From: Paludibaculum fermentans
Lineage (GTDB): Bacteria; Acidobacteriota; Terriglobia; Bryobacterales; Bryobacteraceae
DNA length: 64,000 bases
Direction: 5' to 3'
NCBI RefSeq assembly: GCF_015277775.1
Contig: NZ_CP063849.1
Coordinates: 4,030,001-4,094,000, forward strand
The notes under the pieces were generated by a model, which was not told where the DNA came from, ran no database searches, and saw nothing but the letters and a program-made list of their open reading frames with translations. This document shows, piece after piece, positions 9,278 to 17,153 of this stretch. Position 1 is the stretch's first letter; each line of letters starts with the position of its first letter. The position numbers and the translations under genes were made by a program.

Positions 9278-9984
9278 TGCACATTCTCCAATTCCTGGAT
9301 CTCAGCCTTCAGCCGGTCGAACGAGAACCGCCCGTCTCGGCAGAGATCGATGATCCTGACCAGCCGTTGCTCCCGCTCCCGCGCCACGCGCAGGATGTCC
9401 GCGATGTGCTCCGCCGGGACAGATAGCATCCCGTGAACATCGGCAAAAATAAGATCCCCCGGACTCACCCGCAGCCCCAGAATCTCCACCTCGACGCCGT
9501 ACTCCACCATGTGTGCGTAGGCGTGCGACATAGTCACATGGCACGAGAACGCGGGGAAGCTCATGGCGGCTAACGAGGGAATGTTGCGCACCGCGCCGTT
9601 TGTCACGACGCCGCAGCACCGCAGGGAGCGCAAGACCTCGGCGTGCATCTGGCTCAGCACTGCACCCTGGCCCGGTTCCGGATCGATGTCTTCAATCACC
9701 GCGATGCGGGGCACCGGCCGCTCCTGCAGTTTCCTCCACCAGTCCGTCAGTTCCAGATGCGAGGTGCCGCGAATGGGCGGATCGGCGCACCGCACCTTGC
9801 TCGTCACGGCATAGCCGGCAATGGCGGGGAAGCCTCCGGTCACACAGCGCAATCCTGGCCGTGTGTAGCCTTCGTTCCGGAGCCGAAGCTTCAGTACTTC
9901 AATGGCATTGGCGATCTTGCAGGTATCGAACCCTTGAAGCTCGAGGAAGGGGGACGCCGCATCATTTGGCAGGAGATGAACCAC
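9274..9984 (-). CDS. RraA-like protein at the head of the efflux operon
   Basis: A 236-residue protein of the RraA / HMG-aldolase fold. Seen motifs are RCCGVVTNGAVRNIPSL (residues ~122-138) and GDLIFADVHGMLSVP (~176-190). In RraA-type aldolases the sequence is GAVRD, where the Asp binds the catalytic metal; here it is Asn, so aldolase activity may be lost and a regulatory role (as RraA has on RNase E) is possible. The only start codon in the open frame is GTG at 9984. It overlaps the adaptor gene (ATGA) and lies 74 bp downstream of the response regulator, an unusual neighbourhood for this family. Confidence 0.75.
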   Translation of the reverse strand: MVHLLPNDAASPFLELQGFDTCKIANAIEVLKLRLRNEGYTRPGLRCVTGGFPAIAGYAVTSKVRCADPPIRGTSHLELTDWWRKLQERPVPRIAVIEDIDPEPGQGAVLSQMHAEVLRSLRCCGVVTNGAVRNIPSLAAMSFPAFSCHVTMSHAYAHMVEYGVEVEILGLRVSPGDLIFADVHGMLSVPAEHIADILRVAREREQRLVRIIDLCRDGRFSFDRLKAEIQELENVQ

Positions 9985-10041
9985 ATCTTCAAGCCTACGG
10001 AGATGCTCCTGATAGAACGATCCGGCTGCGGCTGTATTTTA

Positions 10042-10055
10042 GTCCGCTCGCGGAC
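10042..10055. promoter_or_regulatory. Perfect inverted repeat upstream of the RraA-efflux operon
   Basis: GTCCGC-TC-GCGGAC is a perfect 6-bp inverted repeat with a 2-base spacer. It lies in the 74-bp gap between the response regulator stop and the GTG of the RraA-like gene. No T-run follows it on the minus strand, so a terminator is unlikely. It could be an operator for the neighbouring NarL-type regulator or a chance palindrome in GC-rich DNA. Confidence 0.25.
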
Positions 10056-10058
10056 AGG

Positions 10059-10709
10059 TCAGGTGACGATCCCCTTGCGCACCGCATAGAGGATCAACTC
10101 CGGCACGGAGTGCAGGTTGAGCTTCTGCAGAATGCGCGTCCGGTGCGTCTCCACCGTATGCAGGCTCAGGTTCAGCAGCGAAGAGATCTCCTTGTTTGCC
10201 TTCCCTTCGGCGATCAGCTGGAGAACCTCCCGCTCGCGGTTGGTCAACAACTCGTAGCTGTCGTCAGTCCCCTTCACTCGCATCTGCCGGACATAGTCTT
10301 CCAGCAACACCCGGCCCACTGACGGACTGAAGAACGACTCGCCCGCGTGGACAGACCGTACCGCCCGGATCAGGTCGACCTCGGCCGAATCCTTCAACAG
10401 GTAGGCCTTGGCCCCCACCTGCAGCGCCCGCATCACGTAACCCTCGTCCGAATGCATACTCAGGATCACGACAGCCACTTTAGGGTTCCGCGCCACAATC
10501 TGGCGCGAGGCGTCGATCCCGTTCAATTGCGGCATCGCGATGTCCAGCACGGCCACATCGGGCACCAGTTGCTCCGCCAAGTCCACGGCCTGCCGTCCGT
10601 TCTCTGCTTCGCCCACCACCTCCAGATCGGGCTGCCGCTCCAGCAGCAGCTTCAATCCGGAACGGATCACCGTATGGTCATCGGCCAATATGATTCGAAT
10701 CTTGCTCAT
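10059..10709 (-). CDS. NarL/FixJ-family response regulator
   Basis: A 216-residue two-domain regulator. The receiver domain has the acidic pair in ILADDH (residues 7-12), the phosphoacceptor Asp in VAVLDIAMPQLNG (~53-65) and the Lys in AYLLKDS (~105). The C-terminal LuxR helix-turn-helix (LLTNREREVLQLIAEGKANK onward, ~150-212) binds DNA. Its ATG overlaps the kinase stop (ATGA), so the kinase directly upstream is the cognate partner. The efflux operon follows 74 bp downstream on the same strand and is the obvious candidate target. A close paralogue of equal length lies at 16283-16933. Confidence 0.92.
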   Translation of the reverse strand: MSKIRIILADDHTVIRSGLKLLLERQPDLEVVGEAENGRQAVDLAEQLVPDVAVLDIAMPQLNGIDASRQIVARNPKVAVVILSMHSDEGYVMRALQVGAKAYLLKDSAEVDLIRAVRSVHAGESFFSPSVGRVLLEDYVRQMRVKGTDDSYELLTNREREVLQLIAEGKANKEISSLLNLSLHTVETHRTRILQKLNLHSVPELILYAVRKGIVT

Positions 10710-12070
10710 GCAGCCTTCCCCGCCGGCACCGGCGGCAACTCGATCCGCAACACAACACCCTGCCCGACACCGGACTCCACTTCCATCTGACCGTTGAGGT
10801 GCGCGATGCGCTCCTGCATTCCCAACAATCCCATGCCCTTGGTCGTGTCGGGGTCAAATCCCTTCCCGTCGTCCTGAATCAGCACCAGCAGGCGCCGCGC
10901 CTCGGCCCTGACCAGAATGGAAACATTCTTCGCCCCGGAGTGCCGCGCTGCATTGTTCAGCGCCTCCTGGACGACCCGGTAAATGGTCGTGCGGTATTCG
11001 TCGGGCAGCTCCAGATTGTAGTCCTCCGCCAGCACGGCCACCTCCATGCCGCTGCGCCGCGCCGTCTCCCGCGCCTGCCAGCGCAGGGCGGCAATGAGCC
11101 CCAGGTCGTCGAGCATGGAAGGCCGCAGCAAAAGGCTCAGGTTGCGGATGGAGGAAAGCGTGGATTCAGCCGACCTCTTGATCGAGGCCATACGTTCCTT
11201 CAGGGAAGGCTGGTCATTCTGGATCTCCGCCGAGGCGTTCGCGACATCCACCAGCAGGCCGGAGAGCGCCTGCCCCGCCTCGTCATGCAGCTCACGCGAG
11301 ATCCGCCGGCGCTCCTCCTCCTGGATCTCCAGCAGGCGGGTGGACAGCGCTTCCAGTTGCGCTCGATCCGCGATGGAGGCTTCATACCGCTGGGAGGCCG
11401 CCCGCTCCAGCCGCATGAAGTAATGCAGGGTGATGCCGGCCAGCGCGGAGCCGATCAGCAGGGCCAGCACCACCACCATCGCCAGCCGTTGCTGCAGCAG
11501 GCTGATGAGCGACGCGGAGTGGTCAATCGCCGCCCGCAGGTCCAGTTCGTTCGCCCGCCGCAGTTCGTCGCACAAATGCAGGAATTCGTCGCGGCGCGGT
11601 GTCAACTGCTCTGCCAGCAGATCGTAGCCGTCCACTTCGCGCTTCGTGTCGTGCCAGCTCAGGGCAGGCTCGGCTACACGCCAGTAGGCTTCCATGGACA
11701 ATCTGAGTTGCTGGAAGGCGGGCCGCTGAGCCTCGGGACTCACCAGGCTGTACGCCTTGACGGCGCTCAGCGCCCGGTTCCAGGCCGCCACCGCATCCTG
11801 CCGGTGGACCTGCGGCGCCTTCGGTTCGCGGTCCAGCAGGAAATCGCGGACCCGGCTCGTCGAAGTGTACGCATTCTGCCGGATCACTTCCAGCGCGTCG
11901 CTTCGCTTCACGAACTCACGGGTGCTCTCATCGTCCGTGCGGGCCACTTTCCGCAGCGCATGCAGCGAGTAAAACCCCGCAAAACCCAAAAGGCACAGGA
12001 GCCCCAGAAAGCCCGCCATCAACACCAGGCGGACGCCGGATAGCAGCGGTGGTTTTGAGCGGAGGTTCAT
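10706..12070 (-). CDS. Membrane sensor histidine kinase (HisKA_3 type)
   Basis: A 454-residue kinase of the NarX/DesK class. TM1 is near residues 10-32, then a periplasmic four-helix-like sensor of ~150 residues follows, then TM2 (LAMVVVLALLIGSALAGITL), then the dimerisation/phosphorylation box RRRISRELHDEAGQALSGLL with the acceptor His. The ATPase has VVQEALNNAARHSGA (N box) and DDGKGFDP plus GMGLLGMQERI (G boxes). I chose the ATG at 12070; a TTG two codons earlier is also possible. It is translationally coupled to the response regulator. Confidence 0.9.
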   Translation of the reverse strand: MNLRSKPPLLSGVRLVLMAGFLGLLCLLGFAGFYSLHALRKVARTDDESTREFVKRSDALEVIRQNAYTSTSRVRDFLLDREPKAPQVHRQDAVAAWNRALSAVKAYSLVSPEAQRPAFQQLRLSMEAYWRVAEPALSWHDTKREVDGYDLLAEQLTPRRDEFLHLCDELRRANELDLRAAIDHSASLISLLQQRLAMVVVLALLIGSALAGITLHYFMRLERAASQRYEASIADRAQLEALSTRLLEIQEEERRRISRELHDEAGQALSGLLVDVANASAEIQNDQPSLKERMASIKRSAESTLSSIRNLSLLLRPSMLDDLGLIAALRWQARETARRSGMEVAVLAEDYNLELPDEYRTTIYRVVQEALNNAARHSGAKNVSILVRAEARRLLVLIQDDGKGFDPDTTKGMGLLGMQERIAHLNGQMEVESGVGQGVVLRIELPPVPAGKAA

Positions 12071-12140
12071 CGGCAATAGCAGGAAAACTCCTCCAGGCCC
12101 TCCCCTCTATTCAAGCATCCCGGGCCGCCGCTCGCGCTGT

Positions 12141-12185
12141 CTATACAGTCGAAACCGTATAGGCTGGCCCCTGATGATTGTATAG
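12141..12185. promoter_or_regulatory. CTATAC/GTATAG half-sites upstream of the kinase operon
   Basis: A palindrome CTATAC-10 bases-GTATAG spans 12141-12162, and a third half-site GTATAG lies at 12180-12185, 23 bp from the second. They lie 71-115 bp upstream of the kinase start, in a 138-bp gap that otherwise holds no gene. Spacing of about two helical turns fits a dimeric regulator, but no factor can be named and the half-sites also resemble -10 boxes. Confidence 0.3.
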
Positions 12186-12208
12186 GGTTGAGCCCGGAGG
12201 AGTTATCG

Positions 12209-13024
12209 TTACTTGCCGGCCTTGCGGATGTAGATCGACCCGTTGAAATTGCTGAACTGGATCTCCGGGCCGCCGCCATTGATCGTGCCGTACATCGACT
12301 GGTCCAGCTTCACCCGGTACTTGCCCTTCTCAGTCCGTCCCCCCTCAGTCGTCGCCTTGGGAGCCGCCGTCATCGCCACGTCGAAATCGCTGTACACCTC
12401 GCCTCGCTGGGTCTTCAGTTTCACGTTCGCCTTCAGGCTCGCGGGAAACGTCACGTCGATATCGCCATTCAGCGAGCTGAAGGACATCTGTTTCTGCGGA
12501 TCCACCTGGTTGAAAACAACCTTGACCTTCTCGTTCAGGGAATGCGCCACAACCGAGCCCGAGATCCCCGTCAGCGTCACCGGGCCATTGATGTTGCTCA
12601 CTTCCACGTCCCCTTGCACGCCCTCCACCGTGATTTCGCCATCGTTGGTGGACTTCAGCTTCAGGGAAGTCCGCATCGGCACCTGGATCTCAATATCGAT
12701 CGCCCTGTGCATGGAGGATGCACCAATGCGGACGACATTGTTGTCTTCTTCCGCCTCCAGCCCGGTGGAGTTGATGGTGATGCGGCGCATCCCATCCTTC
12801 CTGGCCGTGTCTGATGCCCTCTCCTGCCGGGACTTGGCCTCCACGATGATCTCCTTGCCGGAGTAGCCCTTCACATGAATACTCCCCGTCAACAGCGAGG
12901 CCTGCAACGTCGCCGGCCGTGACGGGTCGCTCAATGGCACCGTCAGCTTGTCCTGTCCCCGAGCCGGCAGGGTCATCGCCGCTACCGTGAATGCACACAC
13001 CCACATGGTCTTCGTCATTGCCAT
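12209..13024 (-). CDS. DUF4097-type exported beta-helix protein (second copy)
   Basis: A 271-residue protein with a signal peptide (MAMTKTMWVCAFTVAAM, cleavage near PARGQ). It is followed by the repetitive short-strand pattern of DUF4097 (putative adhesin): LKSTNDGEITVEGVQGDVEV and MSFSSLNGDIDVTFPASLKA. The open frame reaches further upstream, but the ATG at 13024 is preferred because it falls 4 bp after the previous stop and begins the signal peptide. Homologous to the gene just upstream (shared SFxxxNGxI...LKT..G..YSDF and C-terminal GxGGPE motifs), so the pair arose by duplication. Last gene of the sigma-factor operon. Confidence 0.8.
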   Translation of the reverse strand: MAMTKTMWVCAFTVAAMTLPARGQDKLTVPLSDPSRPATLQASLLTGSIHVKGYSGKEIIVEAKSRQERASDTARKDGMRRITINSTGLEAEEDNNVVRIGASSMHRAIDIEIQVPMRTSLKLKSTNDGEITVEGVQGDVEVSNINGPVTLTGISGSVVAHSLNEKVKVVFNQVDPQKQMSFSSLNGDIDVTFPASLKANVKLKTQRGEVYSDFDVAMTAAPKATTEGGRTEKGKYRVKLDQSMYGTINGGGPEIQFSNFNGSIYIRKAGK

Positions 13025-13028
13025 ATAC

Positions 13029-13859
13029 CTACTTGCCTTCCAGAATTCTAATCTCGCTGTTAAAACCATCCACCAGAAGCTCCGGACCGCCGCCGCCGAT
13101 ACGGCCTCCGGAATACCTGTCCGCACGGAACACCCGCTTGCCGTTCCGCTTCTCTTCCGTCACCGGCCGGGCCGGCAACATCGTCATCTCAAAGTCCGAG
13201 TAAATCTTCCCGTTGAAGGTCTTCAGCCGCACATCCGCCGACAGGCCGGGCCGGAAGTAGAGCTCGATGGGGCCATTGATCGTCTTGAACGAGGTCTGGC
13301 CCTTGGGATTGCGGGCGAACTCGGCCTTTACGTGTCCGTTCACCGTCCTCACGGCGCCCGAGCCCATAAGCCCGCTCAAATCCACAATCCCGTTCACGTT
13401 GTGGATCTCGAAGTCGCCGCCGACGCCGCTCATCGAAATCTCCCCTTCGTTTACGGTCGAGAGGCTCACGGCCATGCTGCGCGGCACTTGCAGCTCAAAG
13501 TCATACCGGACCACATACCTCCGCCGTTGCCGGTCGCCGGACCACTGGCCATCTTCACAATGGCAGCGGAACGGCCCATCCACATAGATCCGGGCCGTAT
13601 CGCCCTGCTGGCCCACATCGAGCCGCACTTCCTTGCGAGCCAGCTCCAGATCCGCCCGTGAATCAGCCCGCACCGTCTCCGTCGCCACCATCTTCACTTC
13701 GTGCCCGTCGTAGCCGGTCACCCGGATGCCGCCCCATACCGTATCCACTTCCAGCCGCGCCGCCTCCGGCAGGCTCTTCCGGATGGTCTGCTTCTCTTCC
13801 AGCCCCTCCGCCATCAGCAGGGGCGCCAGCCACAATAGTGCGAACACACGTATCGCCAT
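13029..13859 (-). CDS. DUF4097-type exported beta-helix protein (first copy)
   Basis: A 276-residue protein with a short signal peptide (ALLWLAPLLMAEG). The body has DUF4097 strand repeats such as VWGGIRVTGYDGHEVKMVAT and VSLSTVNEGEISMSGVGGDF. A Cys pair in PFRCHCEDGQW is specific to this copy. Proteins of this family are extracytoplasmic and commonly sit behind ECF sigma/anti-sigma pairs. It follows the anti-sigma gene by ~50 bp and precedes its paralogue by 4 bp. Confidence 0.8.
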   Translation of the reverse strand: MAIRVFALLWLAPLLMAEGLEEKQTIRKSLPEAARLEVDTVWGGIRVTGYDGHEVKMVATETVRADSRADLELARKEVRLDVGQQGDTARIYVDGPFRCHCEDGQWSGDRQRRRYVVRYDFELQVPRSMAVSLSTVNEGEISMSGVGGDFEIHNVNGIVDLSGLMGSGAVRTVNGHVKAEFARNPKGQTSFKTINGPIELYFRPGLSADVRLKTFNGKIYSDFEMTMLPARPVTEEKRNGKRVFRADRYSGGRIGGGGPELLVDGFNSEIRILEGK

Positions 13860-13911
13860 TGCTTTCGTACCTCACCTTGAATCGAGACTTGCGAGACCCG
13901 TCGGGAAATCT

Positions 13912-14715
13912 CTAGAACCGGCCGATGGCCCAGTTCGCGCGCTGCCGGACAGACTCGTTCACCGCCTGGTCCGCGCTCAGCTTCTTCAGCACCGTGACCG
14001 ACCGCCGGTCCCTCATATCCACCAGCGCGTCGATCAGCGCAATCTGCACCAGCGGGGAATCCGACCGTCCTAACGCGGTTACCATGCCTTGGCCCACCTC
14101 GGGCACATTCGCGTACTTGCGCAGCGCATCCGCCGCCGCCAGCCGCACATCGACACTGGGATCCTGGTCCACCGCCGCCAGCAGGGCGCCCAGCACCTCT
14201 TCGTCCGGCCGGTTCAATCTGGTGCTCCAGCTCACACCACGCAGCCGGTCGCTGGCCGATTGCTGCCGCATCAGCGAAACCGCTACCATCTCCCGCGTCC
14301 CGCGCAGCTCGTCGTGCAGTTTGGCGAACTCCTTGGCCGAAGGGGCGTTCGAGCTGGCCACCACTCCGATCGCCACACCCACCGCCAGGCAGGCCGCGGC
14401 AATCGATACCTGCAGCTCCAGCTTCGCCGGCCACCAGCCGTATAACCACTGTGAAATCGAGAAACTCTTCTTCGGCTTCGGCGCCTCCGCCTGCTCCAGA
14501 CCGTGGCGGTAGGCCGCCAGCATGGTGCGAAACCGCACCGCCACTTCGGGGCCCGGCTTCTCGTCCGGCAGTTCACCCAGCATCGACCAGAGCTGTGACG
14601 ACTCCCGGCACTCCGCGCACTCCGCCAGGTGGCTCTTCACCAGCTCGCGGCCCTGCGCATTGGCCGACCCGGCCCAATACTCCGGCAGCAACTCCTGAAT
14701 CTCTTCACACCGCAT
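13912..14715 (-). CDS. Zinc-finger anti-sigma factor with HEAT-like C terminus
   Basis: A 267-residue membrane protein. The N terminus has the anti-sigma zinc-binding pattern HLAECAEC (residues ~29-36). A single membrane helix (VSIAAACLAVGVAIGVVASS, ~100-120) follows, then HEAT-like helical repeats (DPSVDVRLAAADALRKYANV, SPLVQIALIDALVDM). I chose the ATG at 14715 because a GAGGG sits 8 bases upstream; an ATG two codons earlier lies too close to that site. It overlaps the sigma gene by 11 bp. The family binds and inactivates the sigma factor until an envelope signal arrives; the HEAT part may be the periplasmic sensor or docking surface. Confidence 0.85.
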   Translation of the reverse strand: MRCEEIQELLPEYWAGSANAQGRELVKSHLAECAECRESSQLWSMLGELPDEKPGPEVAVRFRTMLAAYRHGLEQAEAPKPKKSFSISQWLYGWWPAKLELQVSIAAACLAVGVAIGVVASSNAPSAKEFAKLHDELRGTREMVAVSLMRQQSASDRLRGVSWSTRLNRPDEEVLGALLAAVDQDPSVDVRLAAADALRKYANVPEVGQGMVTALGRSDSPLVQIALIDALVDMRDRRSVTVLKKLSADQAVNESVRQRANWAIGRF

Positions 14716-15310
14716 TGCCATGTCCCTCGTCTGCAACAGCCCACGCGCCACGGCCCGTCCGTTTGTGTTCCGACAAAAGGCCCTGGTAGATCTTCTTCAA
14801 CTCCTGCACCGCCCGGAAAACCCTTACCTTCACGGTGCTTACCTCACAGTGCAGCAACTCCGCAATCTGGTCGTGCGGCAGGTTCTGATACCGGCTCAAC
14901 ACCAGCAGCTCCCGTTTCTCCTCAGGCAGCAGCGACATCGAGCGGCGCAGAAGCTCTTCCTGCTGGGTAGACTCCGCCCGGTCAGCCGGCGTTGGCCGCG
15001 CATCCGCTGGTGAGAGCGTCTCCAGTTCCACCCCGACCTCCGGCCGTTTCTTTCTCAAGGCATCCACCCGTGCATTCCGTGCGATCTGGTACATCCAGGT
15101 CGTGAACGACGTCCCATCCCGGTAGGTCTGGCGGTAGCGCAGAATCCGGAAGAAAACATCCTGGACCAGATCCTCGCTGTGCGCCCGGTCTCCGGTCAGC
15201 CGGAGCAGAAAATTGAACAAATGAACGTGGTGGCGTTCAAACAAGGGGCCCAGCGCGCGCAGGTCACCCTGCCGCACTCCGGACATTAGATCTTCGTCTG
15301 TCTGCGCCAT
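14705..15310 (-). CDS. ECF sigma-70 factor
   Basis: A 201-residue sigma factor with region 2 (SEDLVQDVFFRILRYR, then FTTWMYQIARNARVDALR, residues ~45-85) and region 4 (LLVLSRYQNLPHDQIAELLHCEVSTVKVRVFRAVQEL, ~135-172). It directs RNA polymerase to a small regulon, probably including its own operon. The next gene is its anti-sigma factor, overlapping by 11 bp, and two DUF4097 proteins follow. Confidence 0.93.
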   Translation of the reverse strand: MAQTDEDLMSGVRQGDLRALGPLFERHHVHLFNFLLRLTGDRAHSEDLVQDVFFRILRYRQTYRDGTSFTTWMYQIARNARVDALRKKRPEVGVELETLSPADARPTPADRAESTQQEELLRRSMSLLPEEKRELLVLSRYQNLPHDQIAELLHCEVSTVKVRVFRAVQELKKIYQGLLSEHKRTGRGAWAVADEGHGNAV

Positions 15311-15441
15311 CCGTCCTGTACTCTGAGTCGCCCGGCTGGAACATCAATGTCCCTGCCTTCAGTCATATATACAGCCGAAGCTTGGGTTGGTTACGGGAAT
15401 TTGCGGGAATCGCGGGGAGGGAGGGAAGAGGAGGATCGGAC

Positions 15442-15469
15442 CCGCCGGCCGGTTCAGCGCGGCCGGCGG
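15442..15469 (-). terminator. Strong hairpin downstream of pal
   Basis: A perfect 10-bp GC stem (15442-15451 with 15460-15469) and an 8-base loop lie 29 bp past the pal stop codon. On the minus strand it is followed by a pyrimidine-rich tract rather than a clean T-run. It probably ends pal transcription; the same DNA lies upstream of the sigma gene. Confidence 0.5.
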
Positions 15470-15497
15470 ATCCTCTCAGAGGGGTAAACTCAACAAA

Positions 15498-16079
15498 CTA
15501 CTGAGCTTGCGTCAGGTGCGCGCGGCGGTTCTTCTGCCAGCAGTCTTCGTCATGCTCGGTGCAGACCTGCTTCTCTTTGCCGTAGCTCACGGTCTTCAGT
15601 TGGCCACCCGGCAGGCCGAGCGACACCAGGTAGTCCTTTGCCTGCTTCGCGCGGGCATCGCCCAGCGCCATGTTGAATTCATCGGAACCACGCTCGTCGC
15701 AGTAGCCTTCCACCGTCAGCCGGAAATCGGGGTATTGCTGGATGATCTCGCTCAGGGTCTTGGAATTGGCGCGGAGGGCGGTCTCGGCATCGGGACGGAG
15801 GGTGTGACGCGCGAAATCGAAGTAGGCGTCCTGGATCTTGTTCAACAGTTCCTGAATCTGGAGTTTGGTCGCGGCATCCGGCATACGGCTGGCTTCCTTG
15901 GCCACCGCTCGGGGTTGCTCAACCGGCGCAGGGGCGGGGGCAGCCGCACGAGTCGGGGCGGCGGGGGCAGGGGCAACGGTCGGCGGAGGCGGCGTAGCTA
16001 CCGCAGTCTTCTTGGTACAGGCGCCGAGGGACAGGCAGAGGGCTGCTCCAGCGAGGCAAGTGGCAACGTTTAACTTCAT
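15498..16079 (-). CDS. pal: Peptidoglycan-associated lipoprotein (Pal/OmpA)
   Basis: A 193-residue lipoprotein. The signal peptide ends in the lipobox LGAC (Cys ~20), followed by a Pro/Ala-rich linker and a C-terminal OmpA domain with VEGYCDERGSDEFNMALGDARA, the peptidoglycan-binding motif of Pal. A second Cys pair near the C terminus (QVCTEHDEDCW) could form a disulfide. The start at 16079 has a clear AGGAG 8 bases upstream. Pal tethers the outer membrane to peptidoglycan with Tol proteins. No tol genes are adjacent here. Confidence 0.9.
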   Translation of the reverse strand: MKLNVATCLAGAALCLSLGACTKKTAVATPPPPTVAPAPAAPTRAAAPAPAPVEQPRAVAKEASRMPDAATKLQIQELLNKIQDAYFDFARHTLRPDAETALRANSKTLSEIIQQYPDFRLTVEGYCDERGSDEFNMALGDARAKQAKDYLVSLGLPGGQLKTVSYGKEKQVCTEHDEDCWQKNRRAHLTQAQ

Positions 16080-16282
16080 GTAAGGCTCCTTCGGGAGAGG
16101 ATGTTCTGATTCTATTAAAGCGAATCTTTTGGCCATTGGCCATACCGCGGGGACACTATTGGTCCTGCCTGCAAGATACTTTGCCGAAGGGATGGTATGC
16201 CGCGGCCCTAAGCCGTATTCTGACTGTGGAACCGCACCCTGCGCCGAGGCATGGGCCCTCCGGCCGATTGAGAGTTCAAGCT

Positions 16283-16933
16283 ATGGATTCGATCCGCATT
16301 CTGCTGGCTGACGACCACAACGTCCTGCGCGACGGTCTGCGACTCCTGCTGGAGCGCCAACCCGGCTTTGTCGTGGTGGGCGAAGCCGCCGACGGCATCG
16401 CAGCCGTCCAGATGGCCGCCGACCTGAAGCCCGACGTCGTCGTCACCGACATCGCCATGCCCACCCTCAACGGTATCGAGGCGACCCGCCGCATCGTGGA
16501 GAAGAATCCGCACACCGGCGTCGTGATTCTAAGCATGCACTACGACGAGAGCTACGTTCTTCGAGCCCTCAAAGCCGGCGCCCGCGGCTACCTCCTGAAA
16601 GACTCCGTCAAATCCGACCTCCTCGACGCCATCCAGGCCGTCGCCAAAGGCCGCTCGTTCTTCAGTCACAAAGTGAGCCAGATCCTCCAGGAGGATTACG
16701 TCCGGACGCTGCAGCGAATGAACGCCGAAGACAGCTATGACCTCCTGACCGACCGCGAACGCGAGATCCTGCACCTCGTGGCCGAGGGCCGCACCAGCAA
16801 GGAGATCGCTACCTTCCTGAACCTCTCTGTTTACACTGTGGACACCCACCGCGGACACATCCTGGAAAAACTGAACCTCCACAGCGTCCCGGAACTGATT
16901 CTCTATGCGGTCAGGAAGCAGTTGATTGCCTGA
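16283..16933 (+). CDS. NarL/FixJ-family response regulator (orphan paralogue)
   Basis: A 216-residue regulator with receiver motifs ILLADDH, VVVTDIAMPTLNG (phosphoacceptor Asp) and GYLLKDS, and a LuxR DNA-binding domain (LLTDREREILHLVAEGRTSK). The frame is open upstream, but the ATG at 16283 aligns exactly with the start of the paralogue at 10059-10709 and gives the same length. The two proteins are close over their full length and share the last stretch KLNLHSVPELILYAVRK. No kinase gene is adjacent, so this copy is an orphan or is shared with the kinase at 10706-12070. Confidence 0.9.
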   Translation: MDSIRILLADDHNVLRDGLRLLLERQPGFVVVGEAADGIAAVQMAADLKPDVVVTDIAMPTLNGIEATRRIVEKNPHTGVVILSMHYDESYVLRALKAGARGYLLKDSVKSDLLDAIQAVAKGRSFFSHKVSQILQEDYVRTLQRMNAEDSYDLLTDREREILHLVAEGRTSKEIATFLNLSVYTVDTHRGHILEKLNLHSVPELILYAVRKQLIA

Positions 16934-16954
16934 ATGAGTAGGTATCCCCTGCCC

Positions 16955-16979
16955 AGCGGCGTAGCGATCCTTCGCCGCT
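16955..16979 (+). terminator. Possible terminator after the orphan regulator
   Basis: AGCGGCG (16955-16961) pairs with CGCCGCT (16973-16979) over an 11-base loop, 22 bp after the regulator stop, and is followed by a T/C-rich tract. The remaining ~170 bp up to the glycosyltransferase start show no gene. Confidence 0.4.
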
Positions 16980-17153
16980 TCTTCCTCCACTTCTTTCCCT
17001 ATCCCTGCGCCATACAGCCTTTCCTGGCAGCATCTACTCCCTAACCGGGATTCCCGTCGTCTTCTCAAACGCCAAAACTGGGAGTAGTCCAGCTCAGCCG
17101 GGACCATAGCCGTGTCACATCCACGGCGGCGGCTCGCTGACTCAAATGAAGCC

